Part shown: positions 39,124-50,515 of the stretch, piece by piece | Numbering within the stretch: the stretch's first letter is position 1 | Layout: the number at the start of each line of letters is the position of its first letter | Source of the DNA: Locusta migratoria | Lineage: Eukaryota > Arthropoda > Insecta > Orthoptera > Acrididae | Length of the DNA: 64,000 bases | Direction of reading: 5' to 3' | NCBI GenBank assembly: GCA_026315105.1 | Contig: CM048755.1 | Coordinates: 761,503,301-761,567,300, forward strand | Notes under the pieces: model-generated | Told to the model about the DNA's origin: nothing | The model's input: only the letters and a program-made list of their open reading frames with translations | Databases searched by the model: none | Program-made: the position numbers and the translations under genes

Positions 39124-42100
39124 ATTTTACGTTTCCTGCATCACTTCAGGTGGGTTCCAAAAAGGTCCCAATGAATGTATGTCGAACAATTTCATTCCAC
39201 ACGCACTTTCACATGAACAAGTACTGATTCTGTAATAAAAGAGCCGTTGACGTTTTCATTGTTTTATATGACATGTTTTATCATGCAGTCAGTTATTTCC
39301 ACCAGAATTACAAATTGTCTTGCTTATGTAACTTCAAAGATATCGTATTTCCTGTTTAGGATGCCTCAGAGAACCATTCCGTTTTCAGTGTTCTAATAAC
39401 ACACATTAGTAATCCAGTGTGAGGCTTTGAGGCATTATTTTTACTGGCGATTCCCGATTCTTGCCGCACCACCACGTTTGTCACATTATGTAGTGACGTG
39501 CTGAGAGATGGTTGAGCTGATGCCTTACACATCCTGCAGCAGCTATTTTGGATTGAACTCCCAGTCCATAAGACCGGCTGTACACTCAGCCGCCAGCACT
39601 GGACTCTTGAAGCGAGTCTGCTGTCCCGCCACAGCTCAGCAGCTTGCCAGCCGCCACACGTCATCACTGCCACGTGCACCACACGTGTCTCGCAATGTCG
39701 AAGGCTCCTTCCTGCCCATTGGATTGCACTGTCCTGCAGATACCTAAAACGTGTGGTCGACGACTGCGGTACGGTTGGCCCTAGATACACCAGACGCTGC
39801 TACACGATATTAAGTAAGTGGAGGCAGCATAGGCTGCTTGAAATGTAGGTATACAATGTTAATAACGTTGAATGTCTGTAAAATCATATCTTTGGCTCCT
39901 CGAAGGCAATCTTAGGTATGATCTGTCCCGCGTTTGAGCTAACTGAGTTTGATTGCCGGCCTCCGACGGGTGAGCAGGATTAGAGTTGTGCAAGCAGCCT
40001 TAGAATGTAGTCTCAAATTCCAGTGTGAGCTTGAATCATTTGAATCTTTGTATGTGTGATAATATGAAATATTTGAATTTGAAAATGTTTTGAGATTATG
40101 AAGAATAAAGGTAAGGAGAGTAATCTTTTCATTATTAGGCTGTTCGCGTAACTGTAGTCCATCTCTGACAGACATTCAACATGAAGGGTTTAATTTCCGT
40201 CTTTTATGTCCATTCTTTAAAATAATTAAAAGTATAGTGCATGAATGTAATATGTTTTCAGCCTGAAAAAAAGCTGACGAAGTGTGATGTAGACAATTTC
40301 GATTTTTTTACTTACATTGTGTAAAGTATTAGCTGGTTTTTCTTGTGTTGAAAGTGACGGTAGAAGTAAATGAGTTTCTAGGACGATTTGTTAATATTAT
40401 TTAAGTTCATGTTCTCCTTTTATGAAAAAAAAAAATATATATATAAAGTGCTTCAGTTTAAACCTTAACCTCAGGTCTGTTTCGTATTAGTCATTCATAC
40501 CAAAACCCAATTAATTATTTGTTTTAAATACTACATAGATGGGCAAAATTAGTATTTGTGTAGTTGGTAAGTTGTAATTACATTAATGCGAATTCTGTAG
40601 TTAGTTTTTGACCTTGCAGCAGCAGCATTTTTTGGCAGTAATTCTGAGGGCAGTTGCACACGTGTCCTTGCGCACAGGTACGCCATAAAATCAGTGTCGA
40701 ACTCAGAACTAATTAGCAATCAGTCAGTTCTGCAGCAAGATGGTGTCCTATTGTCCAAACAGTTACAGTCTTTAATGAAACAGATTATATTCTACCGGAG
40801 GTGGAATTGCTCATTATATGAATAAAGTCACAGGGTCAGAATTGGTTTTTATTACATATTTGGTTCTTGTTTAAAATCATGCTTAACTAATTGGATAAAG
40901 TGTTCAGTCAGATTAGCAAGTTTGAGTTACAGTGCAGATTAATTTTACAGCTGCCCATACAAACACAACAACACACGACACAATCGCTTGAGAAGTTACT
41001 AAAGTATAGTCAGGCCATTTTTATTTGACAACCTGCGAGTACAATACTAAACAGTACTATTTTAATTACACTGCCAATCCTTATAGATTCATTTTGATCA
41101 ATAACAATCATTACAATATTTTTATTATTAACAACTTTCATACTGCAACCAGGGACTCACTCTTTCTTTGTAGCAGCGGTTGTAGTCAGCCACGGCAACA
41201 GCACTCAATACTTCGTTACCATCACGTAGGGGTGTATTTTCAATTCTTTGATCTTTGTACAATATTTATTCTCTGGAATACGATGTCTGCGTTCCATTCT
41301 GGATAGCCAGCAGTATAGTACCATGCTTTATAAAGTAAAATAATAGCTGCAGTACACTAAAGAATTTGCACTTTTTACTCACGAAGCAACACGTATAGAA
41401 AATCATGTTCCATTCCCTTAACTGTTTTAATAAAACAGCAGATTAGTTTTTAAGATGAAATAATGTGTAGGTCCTAATGGTAATGTAGATGAATTTCCAG
41501 CGTAACACCGTCGATGCCCACAAATCTCTGAGTAGTTACAATAAGTGTCTAATAAATGAAATTATTGATTAGGTGAAATACATGGATCATGATAGCAACA
41601 ATGTCGTATCCCACTGACGAGTCCTGAGACGGAGTGAGAAGGACTGCACGAATGCGCGTCAATGGACTTACCGAGATGATCTATCTCGAACGACGGCAGC
41701 TGATTGGTCGCCTGCTAGGCTATTGGACGGGGTAGAGTACGGGATAGCGAGGATACCAGGAAGAAATAAGCTTCCCGAATAAATAGGTTACTTAATGCTG
41801 GAATCGCCACCTGGCACATTCCCTATGTACAGATTGATATACAAGTGTTGTAATTACACATCCGGTTGCAAGACCTCTCGTTCTTCCCTGAGCTTAAATC
41901 CCTAGCAGCAGAGGCAAGCGCTTAGTATGAAGCGTCGACTACATCGTAGTATTCTACGTCCAACTCCTGATACCCTGTGACACGCTCCACTTGACCGACC
42001 ATTAGACAAGGCAAGATGCCGGGCCTTTTATAGGCGACGCCCACACCTAGAACCTACCATCCTTCTCACGCGGTCGCCGTCCCTTCCGCCCAAACTGTCC

Positions 42101-42126
42101 GTAGCGTATCAGCAAAGGCTGGCCTG
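39124..42126. other. Unassigned AT-rich DNA
   Basis: I find no recognisable gene, repeat family or structured RNA. The longest frame is at 39356-39790 (minus, 144 codons) but its composition (many Ser, Arg, Cys and no domain pattern) does not look selected. A GC-richer patch at 41600-42100 has no ORF of note. This may be host intergenic or intronic sequence, or older repeats beyond visual recognition. Confidence 0.5.
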
Positions 42127-42139
42127 CCCTCGTGTTCTC

Positions 42140-42342
42140 AAATCAAATGTTCAAATGTTTGTACAGCTTATGGGACTTAACTACGGGGTCATCAGTCCCT
42201 AAACTTACAGACTACTAATGAACTACTTACGAACTAGGACGGCACAAATATCCATGCCCGAGGGGGGATTCGAGCCCCCAACCGTAGTGGCCGTGCAGAC
42301 CGTGACTGGAGCGCCTCAGTCTCCTCGGACACCGCGGCCGGC
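42140..42342 (-). mobile_element. tRNA-derived SINE, full length
   Basis: Minus-strand copy from gccggccgcggtgtccgagg to caaacatttgaac. B box GGCTCGAATCCCC. A perfect 13-bp duplication CCCTCGTGTTCTC (42127-42139 and 42343-42355) flanks it. Confidence 0.95.
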
Positions 42343-42355
42343 CCCTCGTGTTCTC

Positions 42356-43640
42356 TCACAGTCCGCACTCTTGGACTGTGTATACATTAAGTAGTCTTCT
42401 CATCTGTCATGTGTACGCTTCTGCCTTCTCTGCTAAGAATTACTGTTCCACTGAACTATGGAAATTAGCTTGATTCTATGCATACGCGACAATATTTCCA
42501 CTTACAACGTAACAACAGTATCTAACTTATGCTCATATTTCTGTACCATAACAGATACGACAAAGCATGCAAATGATTCATCTTCTACACTAATACCATC
42601 TTCACGAAGAAGGGTTCTTCGTAACTTCATCTCAACTAATCGCAATACATTAGCAGGACCGATTAGCAATCGTCGCCCCATCTGACGCTTCACCAAACAA
42701 ATAACATCACAAAACGCAACTTCGGAGGCACACTGCACCGTCCCTACTGGCGAACCGAGAGGTCAAAGTGCAATGCGGCATGGCACACGCAGAGGCCTCT
42801 AACGGACGACTGCAGAGTTTTGCAGATGAGGGAGTATCACTAGTACAGTAAAGGATCTTTACATTATCTCTCATACGATTTTGGTGTATATGTGTTTGTT
42901 CGAGTCCAAATACTTTCTTTATAAAATATATAGAAAACGTGCAAGTCATCCTTGAATCACAAGCATATATATTTTTTACCTTACTTAGAATTCTTATTTC
43001 GTTTCCCATCACGGAACTTTTTCTTTAATACTATACGCACGTGACCTAAAAATTTACTCAAACGATATGAATCTATGAAAGATTAAGAGAAACGCAAATG
43101 TCTGTTTTGTAAATAAATAATTGATTAGTTGTTAAAAGTACTATTATCATGAGTTTTATTTGCTTTAATATTACCTTAATGTGCTTTGAAACCTAGTCCT
43201 TATGATCATGATAATCATGAAAATAATGTTAAATATTAACTACAGTGCATGTTGAGGGGTTACACACGAACAATTTGAATGTCTTTCCGTGGTTTAAAGT
43301 TTTTCACACGCTTAGGGAACGAGGTGTAGCTGAGAAGATTCATTCAAATGTCACGATGTTCTCACCATTAATGCAATGCGTATCTGATGAACAGACAATT
43401 AAGATAAAGCGCGTAATTTAGTAAACATTTAGAATAATACATTCTTAATGCTGTGCAGCTATTCCGGTTCACGAAGCAGAGGAAGTGGTTACGAATACGT
43501 TTCCACTGTGAGACGGGGGCTGTAATTAGTTTATTTTTCATACTAACCTTGTGTTACTGTACCTTTCTCTTTACGCTAATTATTGCAATATGTAACATTT
43601 TTCTTTGTAGATCTTTATTTATTTAGATTTCTGTGCCTTT
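42356..43640. other. Unassigned AT-rich DNA
   Basis: Only short frames (42458-42685 plus, 42502-42738 and 42707-43012 minus) without recognisable domains. Nothing supports a gene or a known repeat. Confidence 0.5.
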
Positions 43641-43689
43641 GGGGACACATCAGGGGTGATGGGCTCCTGGGATTGTAGTACATTCTATG

Positions 43690-45545
43690 TTTTTTTTCGG
43701 GATTTTAATGTTTATTGGCGCAGCTTGGCTGCTAAAAAGTGGTTTTACGTATTGGGCACAGTCAGGCCACGCAGAGCAGAGACGCTCTTGGAGGTCTCCC
43801 CCTCCCACTAACTTTCGCTCGCCTTTGGGAAAGGACGAGAGGGGCTGGCTTGACCTGTTTGGCGCCGACACTACAGGCGGCGGAGTATACCTGGCAGAAT
43901 TTTTTTAGAGTGTGTGGAACGCTTTACATAATGCTGGCCCGCAGTTTACAGTGGGCGATAGCGGGAACTGCCTTTTTAGTCATTCATCCGTTTCGCAAGA
44001 GAGGAATTTGCCGAATACAAACAATAGCAGAGTGCTCTGGGCCCTGGCTCTTTATGGAGACGCATTGCCCTTAGGCGTTATCTAAAAAACTTCCTAGAAA
44101 GTAGCAGAGTTGGAACACAGTTAGTGTGACAAATGGTTAGGTTGAGAGGAAAGCTTTCTGCCCGTCTGGCGCCCCAGGGGTTTGGCTCCAGCGGCTGTAT
44201 ACATAACACAACGTTAACATTTTTAGGTCGTGTGACCGTAGCTAGGAGCAAGGTGAAATTCCTTGCAGAGCATTCACCCTGGGAACGGTGAAATCCGCGG
44301 GAAGCTTTGGTGGCGTGGGCGGAGCCTCTTGGCAGCCACAGAGAACGCGTCCTGATTCGGCAAATTATTTTAGAATGACAGCTAAACAATTTGTCGACGG
44401 CGCTACGCCATCCGACTGGTTTGACTATTAGCCGTTAGCAGATATTGGTGCGTCTTTTCACGCGTGGGTGTGGCCGCCGTCACTTGCCGTGAGCTGCGGC
44501 AGAGCGCGAGGTGTGACAGTCTCTCGTGTCTGAGCGTCCGAAATGTACGGACCTCGCTAGTCTCCTGTTTGAGCGTCCGAAGTTTACGGACCTCGGGAGA
44601 CACGGAATACTACGTTTAGATTCGCAGGGAGGACATCGTCTTAAATGGTCCTCTGGTTAGACTTGTGTGTGATTCCGAAGATTCGGACGTTGTAGAACTT
44701 GTGTTTACTTCGCGGACGTTACATTGTCCTGTGGTTACGCTGTGAGCGGTTACAGTTTAGTTTTCGTTTTGCTAGAAGTCTTTATTTGAGCATTCGCGCC
44801 TTTGCGAATCGGGCATTGTTTTTACAGATCTTATTACGCAAGTGACTGATCGATTTGTGCCAAGTGGCCTTTGTGTCACCTATGCAAAATATTGATTAGT
44901 CTACAAGCGTAATAGAATCGCACAGCAACCGCCGACACCAGTGACGCTGTGTTAAGTTACATGTCGACCCTGCTTGACGCTGCCGCCAATGATCATCTGT
45001 GTAGGTAAGGTGTCGCACTTGCTAGAGGGTTATATGAATCAGACTTGTTGGATTCAGTCCCTTATTTTATTCTTTTGAGATCTGCCTATTTACTTTGGGG
45101 AGCTTAGGGCTAACAATAATTTCAACCCCCTGTGTAGCCAATCTAATAGCATTCTGTTTTGCAAAACCTTTACCTTTGACTCAGCCAGTCATTTTTGTGA
45201 CCCAATATTTTGACATTTATAAAAAAAAATTGTTTGAATACCATTATCTGTTTTACATGATACGAAATGTCATCTAATTTAATTTTTTGTATGTTTAATT
45301 ATAATAAATTGATTTTAAGCAGATCGTCTTTCATTTAAGAACATTCCTTTTTCACTATTTTGGAGGGGAAACAGAATAGTTAAATTCCACAGTTTACTAA
45401 TAATTTTTTCAAGTACATTTTTGTTTGCTTGGTACAACTGATACATTGCAATCGAGTAGGAATATTCATTATATGTTTGAAAATATGATCACATCATAGC
45501 TGATCAGTAACATTTCCATTTTCCATATTTTGGAGAAATATGGTG
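43690..45545 (+). repeat. Candidate LTR with primer-binding-like end
   Basis: The right edge reads ggagaaata then TGGTGGCGACCCAAGA; TGGCGACC is a common start of gypsy primer-binding sites, and in copies A and B of this window the LTR also ends just before TGGCGAC. Upstream is a long, mostly non-coding, moderately GC-rich stretch with small palindromes, unlike its AT-rich surroundings. The left edge is a guess, and no gag follows because a TA microsatellite starts at 45573. This could be the 5' LTR of a different LTR element or chance. Confidence 0.3.
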
Positions 45546-45570
45546 GCGACCCAAGATAATTAATTGCTGT

Positions 45571-45572
<2 letters not shown>

Positions 45573-45623
<51 letters not shown>
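45573..45623. repeat. (TA)n microsatellite
   Basis: About 25 uninterrupted TA units, between the candidate LTR end and the truncated 3' side of LINE C2. ORFs reading Ile-Tyr repeats through it are artefacts. Confidence 0.95.
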
Positions 45624-45625
<2 letters not shown>

Positions 45626-45689
45626 TCCTAACCAAGGACATAGTTCACACCTGATAACTCCAACCAAAGGATATCGACCTACTTTACAC

Positions 45690-45965
45690 AGGCTGCAGAT
45701 GGTTATGTCTTGTGGTATCCTTACCCTGACAGCCACAGCTTCTAATGATGTCTGAAGGGGCACATGTTCACTATACACAGAGTTAAGGATATACACACAG
45801 ACGCCACCTGAGATTCTGTTGTACACACGCCGATTACAATAATATCCCCTGTATCCACGAAGGGCAGGGGTCAGCATTGCTGAAAACCAGGTCTTCTGGA
45901 GAGCAATGCAGAGAGCTGGTGTTATGCTCAAAAGTTGACGCAACTCAGTTAAGTGAGAGAAAAAA
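45690..45965 (-). pseudogene. Endonuclease start of LINE C2 ORF2
   Basis: Reads MRQLLSITPALCIALQKTWF, where the catalytic Glu position (Gln-Glu-Thr-Trp in B2) is Lys, then GYRGYYCNRRVYNRISGGVC and VAVRVRIPQDITICSL, ending abruptly at about 45690. The rest of ORF2 is absent from this locus. Confidence 0.8.
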
Positions 45966-46141
45966 CCGCTTCAGTTCCACTGAAGAATTACAGTGTCTTT
46001 CAGCTGATGGGCCATGATAAAGATGTAGAGCAGGTTATTCCATGGGAACATCTGCTGTCAACCGGTCTGCCTCTGGTGAATCCAGAATCATAGGATCCGG
46101 TGCATCAGTCAGAGCGAAATTCTCAGGTGATGTGAGGATCT

Positions 46142-46741
46142 CTAACTCATCTTCTGAAGTAGAAGATGAGGGACGCTGTGACTGTGCAGCCACCACGGAT
46201 TCCTTCTTTCCACATGGCTTTGGCTTCTTACCCTCTCGATGTCCTTTCGGTTGGATGGGCTGTGAGGGCTTCTTGGTGGCGTCAGGAGTGGAGGAAGAGC
46301 GGGAAGCCCTTCGACCAACACTTTGGGGATCCTTGAGCCTCCGGCCAGGATCCTCTGAAGCACTGTGAGAAGTCGCGGAAGGGGCTGTCCTGAGGGACCC
46401 CTTCCGAGTGAGAGGAGGAGGCTGTTTCTTCTCCGGCTGGGAGGTGGGGAGTGGTGTCCCCGATGGTTGTGGGGGGTTGCCCCACAGCAGGTGTTACAGG
46501 AGGGATGGAGGAGAGCCTCCACCCACTGATAGAACAGCAGCAGAGTGGTGGCCCCTAGGGCCCGTAGAGGGACGCAGTAGTTTAGGAGTCATATTCGGAG
46601 TAGGTGGTGAAGATATAACGGCAGCAAAAGATGTAGTTAGGCGCACTGGATGGAGCCGTTCATACTGTCTTCTCGCCTCAGAATATGTAAGACGGTCCAG
46701 AGTCTTGATCTCCATGACTTTCCGTTGCTTGTGCAGGAGAG
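46142..46741 (-). pseudogene. ORF1 C-terminal part of LINE C2
   Basis: Resumes on the other side of the DNA transposon with HKQRKVMEIKTLDRL and TYSEARRQYERLHPVRLTTS, which match B2 (KERKIMELKTL; VAIRKYERLHPVRMSS). It continues as a Pro/Ser/Lys-rich tail to 46142 with a frame change near 46500. Joining 46741 to 48882 with a single TA keeps the reading frame continuous. Confidence 0.82.
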
Positions 46742-46752
46742 TAGGTTAAGGT

Positions 46753-46988
46753 GGTACAATTGCGATCATTTCGGACAGTTGTTATTGTAATTGGAAATAT
46801 ATTGAGAAAACAAATAATTTTATCGAGGGCATTTGTTCTTGGATTTTTAATGAATATGTAACACAAATATTATACAATTACAAAAGTTGGTATAAATACA
46901 AAAACAGGTTACAGAATTGAGAAGAATTGATCGAAATGTACCACACTAGGTACAATTGTGATCACTTCCTGGTACAATTTTGATCACC
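46753..46988. repeat. Left subterminal iterated motifs of the Tigger-like element
   Basis: GGTACAATTGCGATCA (46753-46768), GATCGAAATGTACC (46931-46944, inverted), GGTACAATTGTGATCA (46951-46966), GGTACAATTTTGATCA (46973-46988). They probably serve as transposase-binding sites, by analogy with other DNA transposons. Confidence 0.8.
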
Positions 46989-48295
46989 TGCATCTTCCAC
47001 ATATAAAGCACCTTTTCCCTCGGGCACCAACGCAGACTTCGTGGTACCAAACATTGCATTTTTGGCAGCGAATCCAGTCAACCTTAGCTACTGATTCTGC
47101 ACAATAATAATTCAATAAACAAAATCCACAGTTATTTTCGTTGTTTGCTGGCGAATTGAAGCTTGGTAAACGTCTTTTATCATTACTCACAGACGTACAT
47201 TTCCGTTCGTTATTCTTGTTGCAGTTGTTCATTGTTTTCCTTGTGCCCTGTTGAAAAAGTTTCCTCTTGCTGTGGAGGTTATCCAGGTTATCATCTGAAG
47301 TGAGTCTAGCTATGTCTGTGTTTTCCTCTTCCGAGACGATAATTTTTTCTCTGGACTTGGCAAAATGTCCCTGACAGCATCGTGCTGAGACATTGTACTG
47401 GACCCTGGCGTTACGGATTTGCCGTGTTCTTCAGTTACATCATTTGACGATGAGGGTTCTTCTCCCATAATGCTGTTAGTAGCTTGACTGGTGGAGATTA
47501 AAGTAGCAGGAGCTCGAATAACGTTGAAGGTGCCAATTTCTCCTCGGGAACAATGTATTTGCATTAGGACCCTTTGACCGCGCTCCCAATGGACGCATCT
47601 TTGCCCCAGACATCCCAGAAAATAGTACAGAATCGTTGTTTTGTAATGTTCTCATTGGGATTGCGATGAATCCAGTTAGTTGCACTTCTGTGATATTGAG
47701 CCTTTAGGGACTTGAAGAAAGTTCAATCTAATGATTGCAGTACATGTATACTGTGCGGAGGCAATTTCAAAAGTTCTATCCCATTTTCCCGACAATATTC
47801 TACAGCATCTAAGCCGGTGTTTGAGTCTGGTTTATCAAACAAATCATAATCCTTTAAGATTTTTTTCTACATTCTGAAAATATTTACTTACTTCTGCTTT
47901 ATTTAAGCCTTCAACTCTGGCTCGCGAAAGACCCTTGGGTTTTCTCAGGCTACGGTGAGTGTGTCTCTTAACAAATGCCCTAAACCAGTCGATTCCATCA
48001 ACCTTGCTTTCTAAGTTCCATGAATGTTTCAAATTATTTTTCTCAGCTAACCGAAATGCAGCTTTTCTTAACTGGAGTGGCGACAGACCAATTCTGTTTA
48101 TAGAGTTGGATTTAATCCAGCTTGCATTTTCTTTTTAATTTGCACTTTACCATGGAAAGTGCTGAAAGGAATGTCATATAATTGTGAAGCAGCTCGAAGG
48201 CTCAAATGTCCAGTTATTACACTCTTTATTGCCTCATCTAAGGAAGCTGGACTCCATTTAATGCAGATTTTCTTTTCTGCTCGTTTTCGTGGCAT
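46984..48295 (-). pseudogene. Tigger/pogo-like transposase, internally deleted, with a PHD-like C-terminus
   Basis: Minus-strand order: 48295-48098 a psq-type helix-turn-helix (ASLDEAIKSVITGHLSLRAA, then SQLYDIPFSTF); 48032-47844 the CENP-B-type second DNA-binding part (IDWFRAFVKRHTHRSLRKPK); about 47850-47700 the late catalytic block DKPDSNTGLDAVEYCRENGI with LKLPPHSIHVLQSLD; then 47685-47310 divergent C-terminal sequence; and 47232-46984 a Cys/His block (CGFCLLNYYC, then WIRCQKCNVWYHEVC, CFICGRC) like a PHD finger. The part that should hold the first catalytic Asp residues, between YFQNVEKNLKGL and the late block, is missing, so the enzyme cannot be active. PHD-like tails are known in some insect pogo-type transposases. 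Confidence 0.82.
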
Positions 48296-48423
48296 CTAGA
48301 AAATAAGACGTGTCTTTAAAAATCGCGTAGGAAAATCTTTAAATATTCAGAATTTATTTGCAATAATTGTGTATAATATGCCTGTGGTAACCAATCGTGA
48401 CGGACTAAACTGAAAAACTGCAT

Positions 48424-48870
48424 TGATCGAAATTGTACTAGGGGATCGAAATTGTACCATTTTTCTGATCGAAAATGTACTACTGGGGTGAGTGAATTCA
48501 CGAGTAAATAGTAGTGAATTCCGCCAAGAAATGGCAGCACATGTCACAGAGGCTTTCTCTGTAGGTGCCTCAGAACACGCCCGAATGGAAAACAAGTTTC
48601 TAGCCTCACTAATATAGAATTTGTAAGCGCGTGAAAACTAGAAAATTTATAAGAGCGCGTTAGACTAAGTAGCTTCACTTACCTCTTAACAGGAAAAAAA
48701 ATTATATCTCCGTAGTACAAAGTGGTGTATTCTTGGAAAACACAGGAGGAGCTGTAGAAACTTACTACACTACGACGCCACACAAAGGCAAGTGCTACCA
48801 ACACTAAGAGACTGGCAAATGGCGCGAAACCTTATGTTGATCGTAATTGTACCTATATCGAATTTGTACC
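48424..48870. repeat. Right subterminal iterated motifs of the Tigger-like element
   Basis: TGATCGAAATTGTAC (48424-48438), GATCGAAATTGTACC (48444-48458), GATCGAAAATGTAC (48467-48480), GATCGTAATTGTACC (48839-48853) and ATCGAATTTGTACC (48857-48870). Orientation is mostly opposite to the left set, as expected of inverted ends. Confidence 0.8.
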
Positions 48871-48881
48871 ACCTTACCCTA

Positions 48882-49642
48882 CAGTCAGGCGAGCAAGGCG
48901 GATGTAATTGCCCACAGTTCACGCATACGGGAGGTGGGGTGCACGGAGCGTCTGGATGTGACGGACGCCCACATTTTCTGCACGTAGGGCTGGACGTACA
49001 TCGGGACGACATATGTCCGAACTTCCAGCACCTGAAGCACCTCATACGGGGTGGGACGTACGGCTTGACGTCGCACCGATAGACCATTACCTTGACCTTC
49101 TCGGGCAGTGTATCGCTTTCGAAGGCCAGGATGAATTCACCAGTGGCGACTCTACGGTCTTGTGGTTCCCTATAAACACGCCTAACAAAGTGAACACCTC
49201 TCCATTCCAAGTTTGCGCGCAGCTCATCATCTGACTGTGACAGGAGATCCCGGTTGTAAATGAGACTCTGGACCATGTTGAGCGTCTTGTAGGGTGTGAC
49301 AGAGACGGGAATATCACCCAGCTTGTCACAGGCAATTAATGCCTTAGACTGGGCTGGGGATGCCGTCTGTATCAAGACTGTCCCACTCCTCATTTTGGAG
49401 AAAGACGCCACCTCACCGTACTTGTCTTCAAGCTGGTCGACGAAGAACTGTGGCTTGGTGGACGAGAAAGATCCACCATCAGTATGGGAGCAGACGAGAT
49501 ATTCTGGCGAGTATGGTTCTGATCTGTTTAAGGCCCTGCATTCCTCCCATGGCGTGGCCAAGGAAGGGAACGAACGGGAATTATAACCAGCATTGAAATC
49601 TCCTTTATTACGCTTAGAGACGCCGTTTTCGCGACCGGCCAC
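48882..49642 (-). CDS. ORF1 N-terminal part of LINE C2 with zinc knuckles
   Basis: Open from ATG at 49642: MAGRENGVSKRNKGDFNAGY, then the conserved FVDQLEDKYGEVASFSKMRS block (about residues 77-96), KVMVYRCDVKPYVPP, and the knuckles CFRCWKFGHMSSRC, CRKCGRPSHPDAPC and CVNCGQLHPPC, all with intact metal ligands. The frame is uninterrupted up to the transposon insertion at 48881, after which the ORF runs into transposon sequence. Of the three ORF1 copies in the window this has the best-preserved N-terminal half. The protein would bind LINE RNA. Confidence 0.88.
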
Positions 49643-50106
49643 GCTTTAATTAGCTCGTCAGTTTCGTCCCGCGAGCAGCTAGGGAACTAAAGGTCCACCC
49701 AGGCAGAGCCCCGCTTGCCTGGGTAAGACTTATACAACTGAGGTGCGGCAGGTTCCTCAGAGGTTGCTCACTAGCGGATATTCAACCTCAACAGCCATGC
49801 ATCTCCTCGGCATGTTGCACACCTTGAGATTGAGTTTTTTTAAATATTTTTTTTATTTTTTTTTATTTATTTATTTATTTATTTATTTTTTGTAGAGGTT
49901 TGTACCGTCCTCGCGACCCAGGAGACTAAGCCAAGATCCCCGGGCTCTGAAACGTACAACGTTTCACCGTCGCGCCAAACGATGGTCGTTGAAGCACGCA
50001 CAGAGAATACGGTGTTGTGGACTGTTGGCGCGACACAGCCCACAGATCAGGACCCCAGTTTCGCCAAGCCCGTACTCAGCAAATTAATGCTGAGCCCCTG
50101 AGGGGA

Positions 50107-50515
50107 ATGACGGTGTCAGGACGACAAGAAGAGGAAAGACTGACAACTAACACGGTCTCTCCCCCCCCCCCCCGCTCCACCGGTGCAGGAAACAGTGGAA
50201 GAGCATAGCTATGACAAAATGGAAGTGGATCAGATGGTAGAGCCCACGGCCGGCTTTGCACCTGATTGGCGAAACTCAATTCCGTCGTCTGACGCGAAAA
50301 CAAATTCTCGGAACCAGCGGTCTCCAAAGAGACATAAGAAGCGAAAGAAGGCTTAATCCAATGAGGCATCGACGGTATCACAAGAAAACTAGACCTCTCC
50401 CTACCATACTGAACTTGGGACCAATCCATCAACGTCGGATTGTGACATGTCTTCTATGAGAGGTCCAGTTACGGCTCAGCACATACAGAGTGAGATATCT
50501 TCTTAAGGTGCCTGA
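50107..50515 (+). pseudogene. ORF1 C-terminus of LINE D2
   Basis: The frame reads EVDQMVEPTAGFAPDWRNSI, then SPKRHKKRKKA (basic cluster) and, after a stop, STSDCDMSSMRGPVTAQHIQ. Basic C-terminal clusters are usual in I-clade ORF1. A C run at 50161-50174 precedes it. The zinc knuckles are not on this side. Weakly supported alone, but it fits the ORF2 parts downstream. Confidence 0.45.

Larger units (their letters stand above)
46744..48879 (-). mobile_element. Tigger/pogo-like DNA transposon with TA target duplication
   Basis: Flanked by TA (46742-46743 and 48880-48881). Termini GGTTAAGGTGGTACAA (left) and, inverted, GGGTAAGGTGGTACAA (right). Inside, on the minus strand, are parts of a pogo-type transposase. 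Nine copies of a motif GATCGAAATTGTACC or its complement cluster near both ends. Length 2136 bp. Removing it and one TA restores ORF1 of LINE C2. Confidence 0.92.
45690..50106 (-). mobile_element. I-clade LINE C2, 3'-truncated and split by a Tigger-like element
   Basis: Minus-strand element of the B2 family. Its 5' end at 50106 (TCCCCTCAGGGGCTCAGC in sense) and 5' UTR (49643-50106) match B2. ORF1 runs 49642-48882, is interrupted by the DNA transposon (46744-48879) and resumes 46741-46142. ORF2 starts near 45960 and is lost after the first endonuclease blocks at about 45690. An LTR-like and TA-rich stretch follows. A T-rich expansion of the 5' UTR is at 49838-49890. Confidence 0.88.

Noticed and set aside
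39356..39790. 144-codon minus-strand ORF as a host gene
   Set aside because: No domain, no start context or splice signal I can support, and a composition like random translation of a CpG-containing patch.
45572..45640. Ile-Tyr repeat peptide
   Set aside because: Translation of the TA microsatellite.
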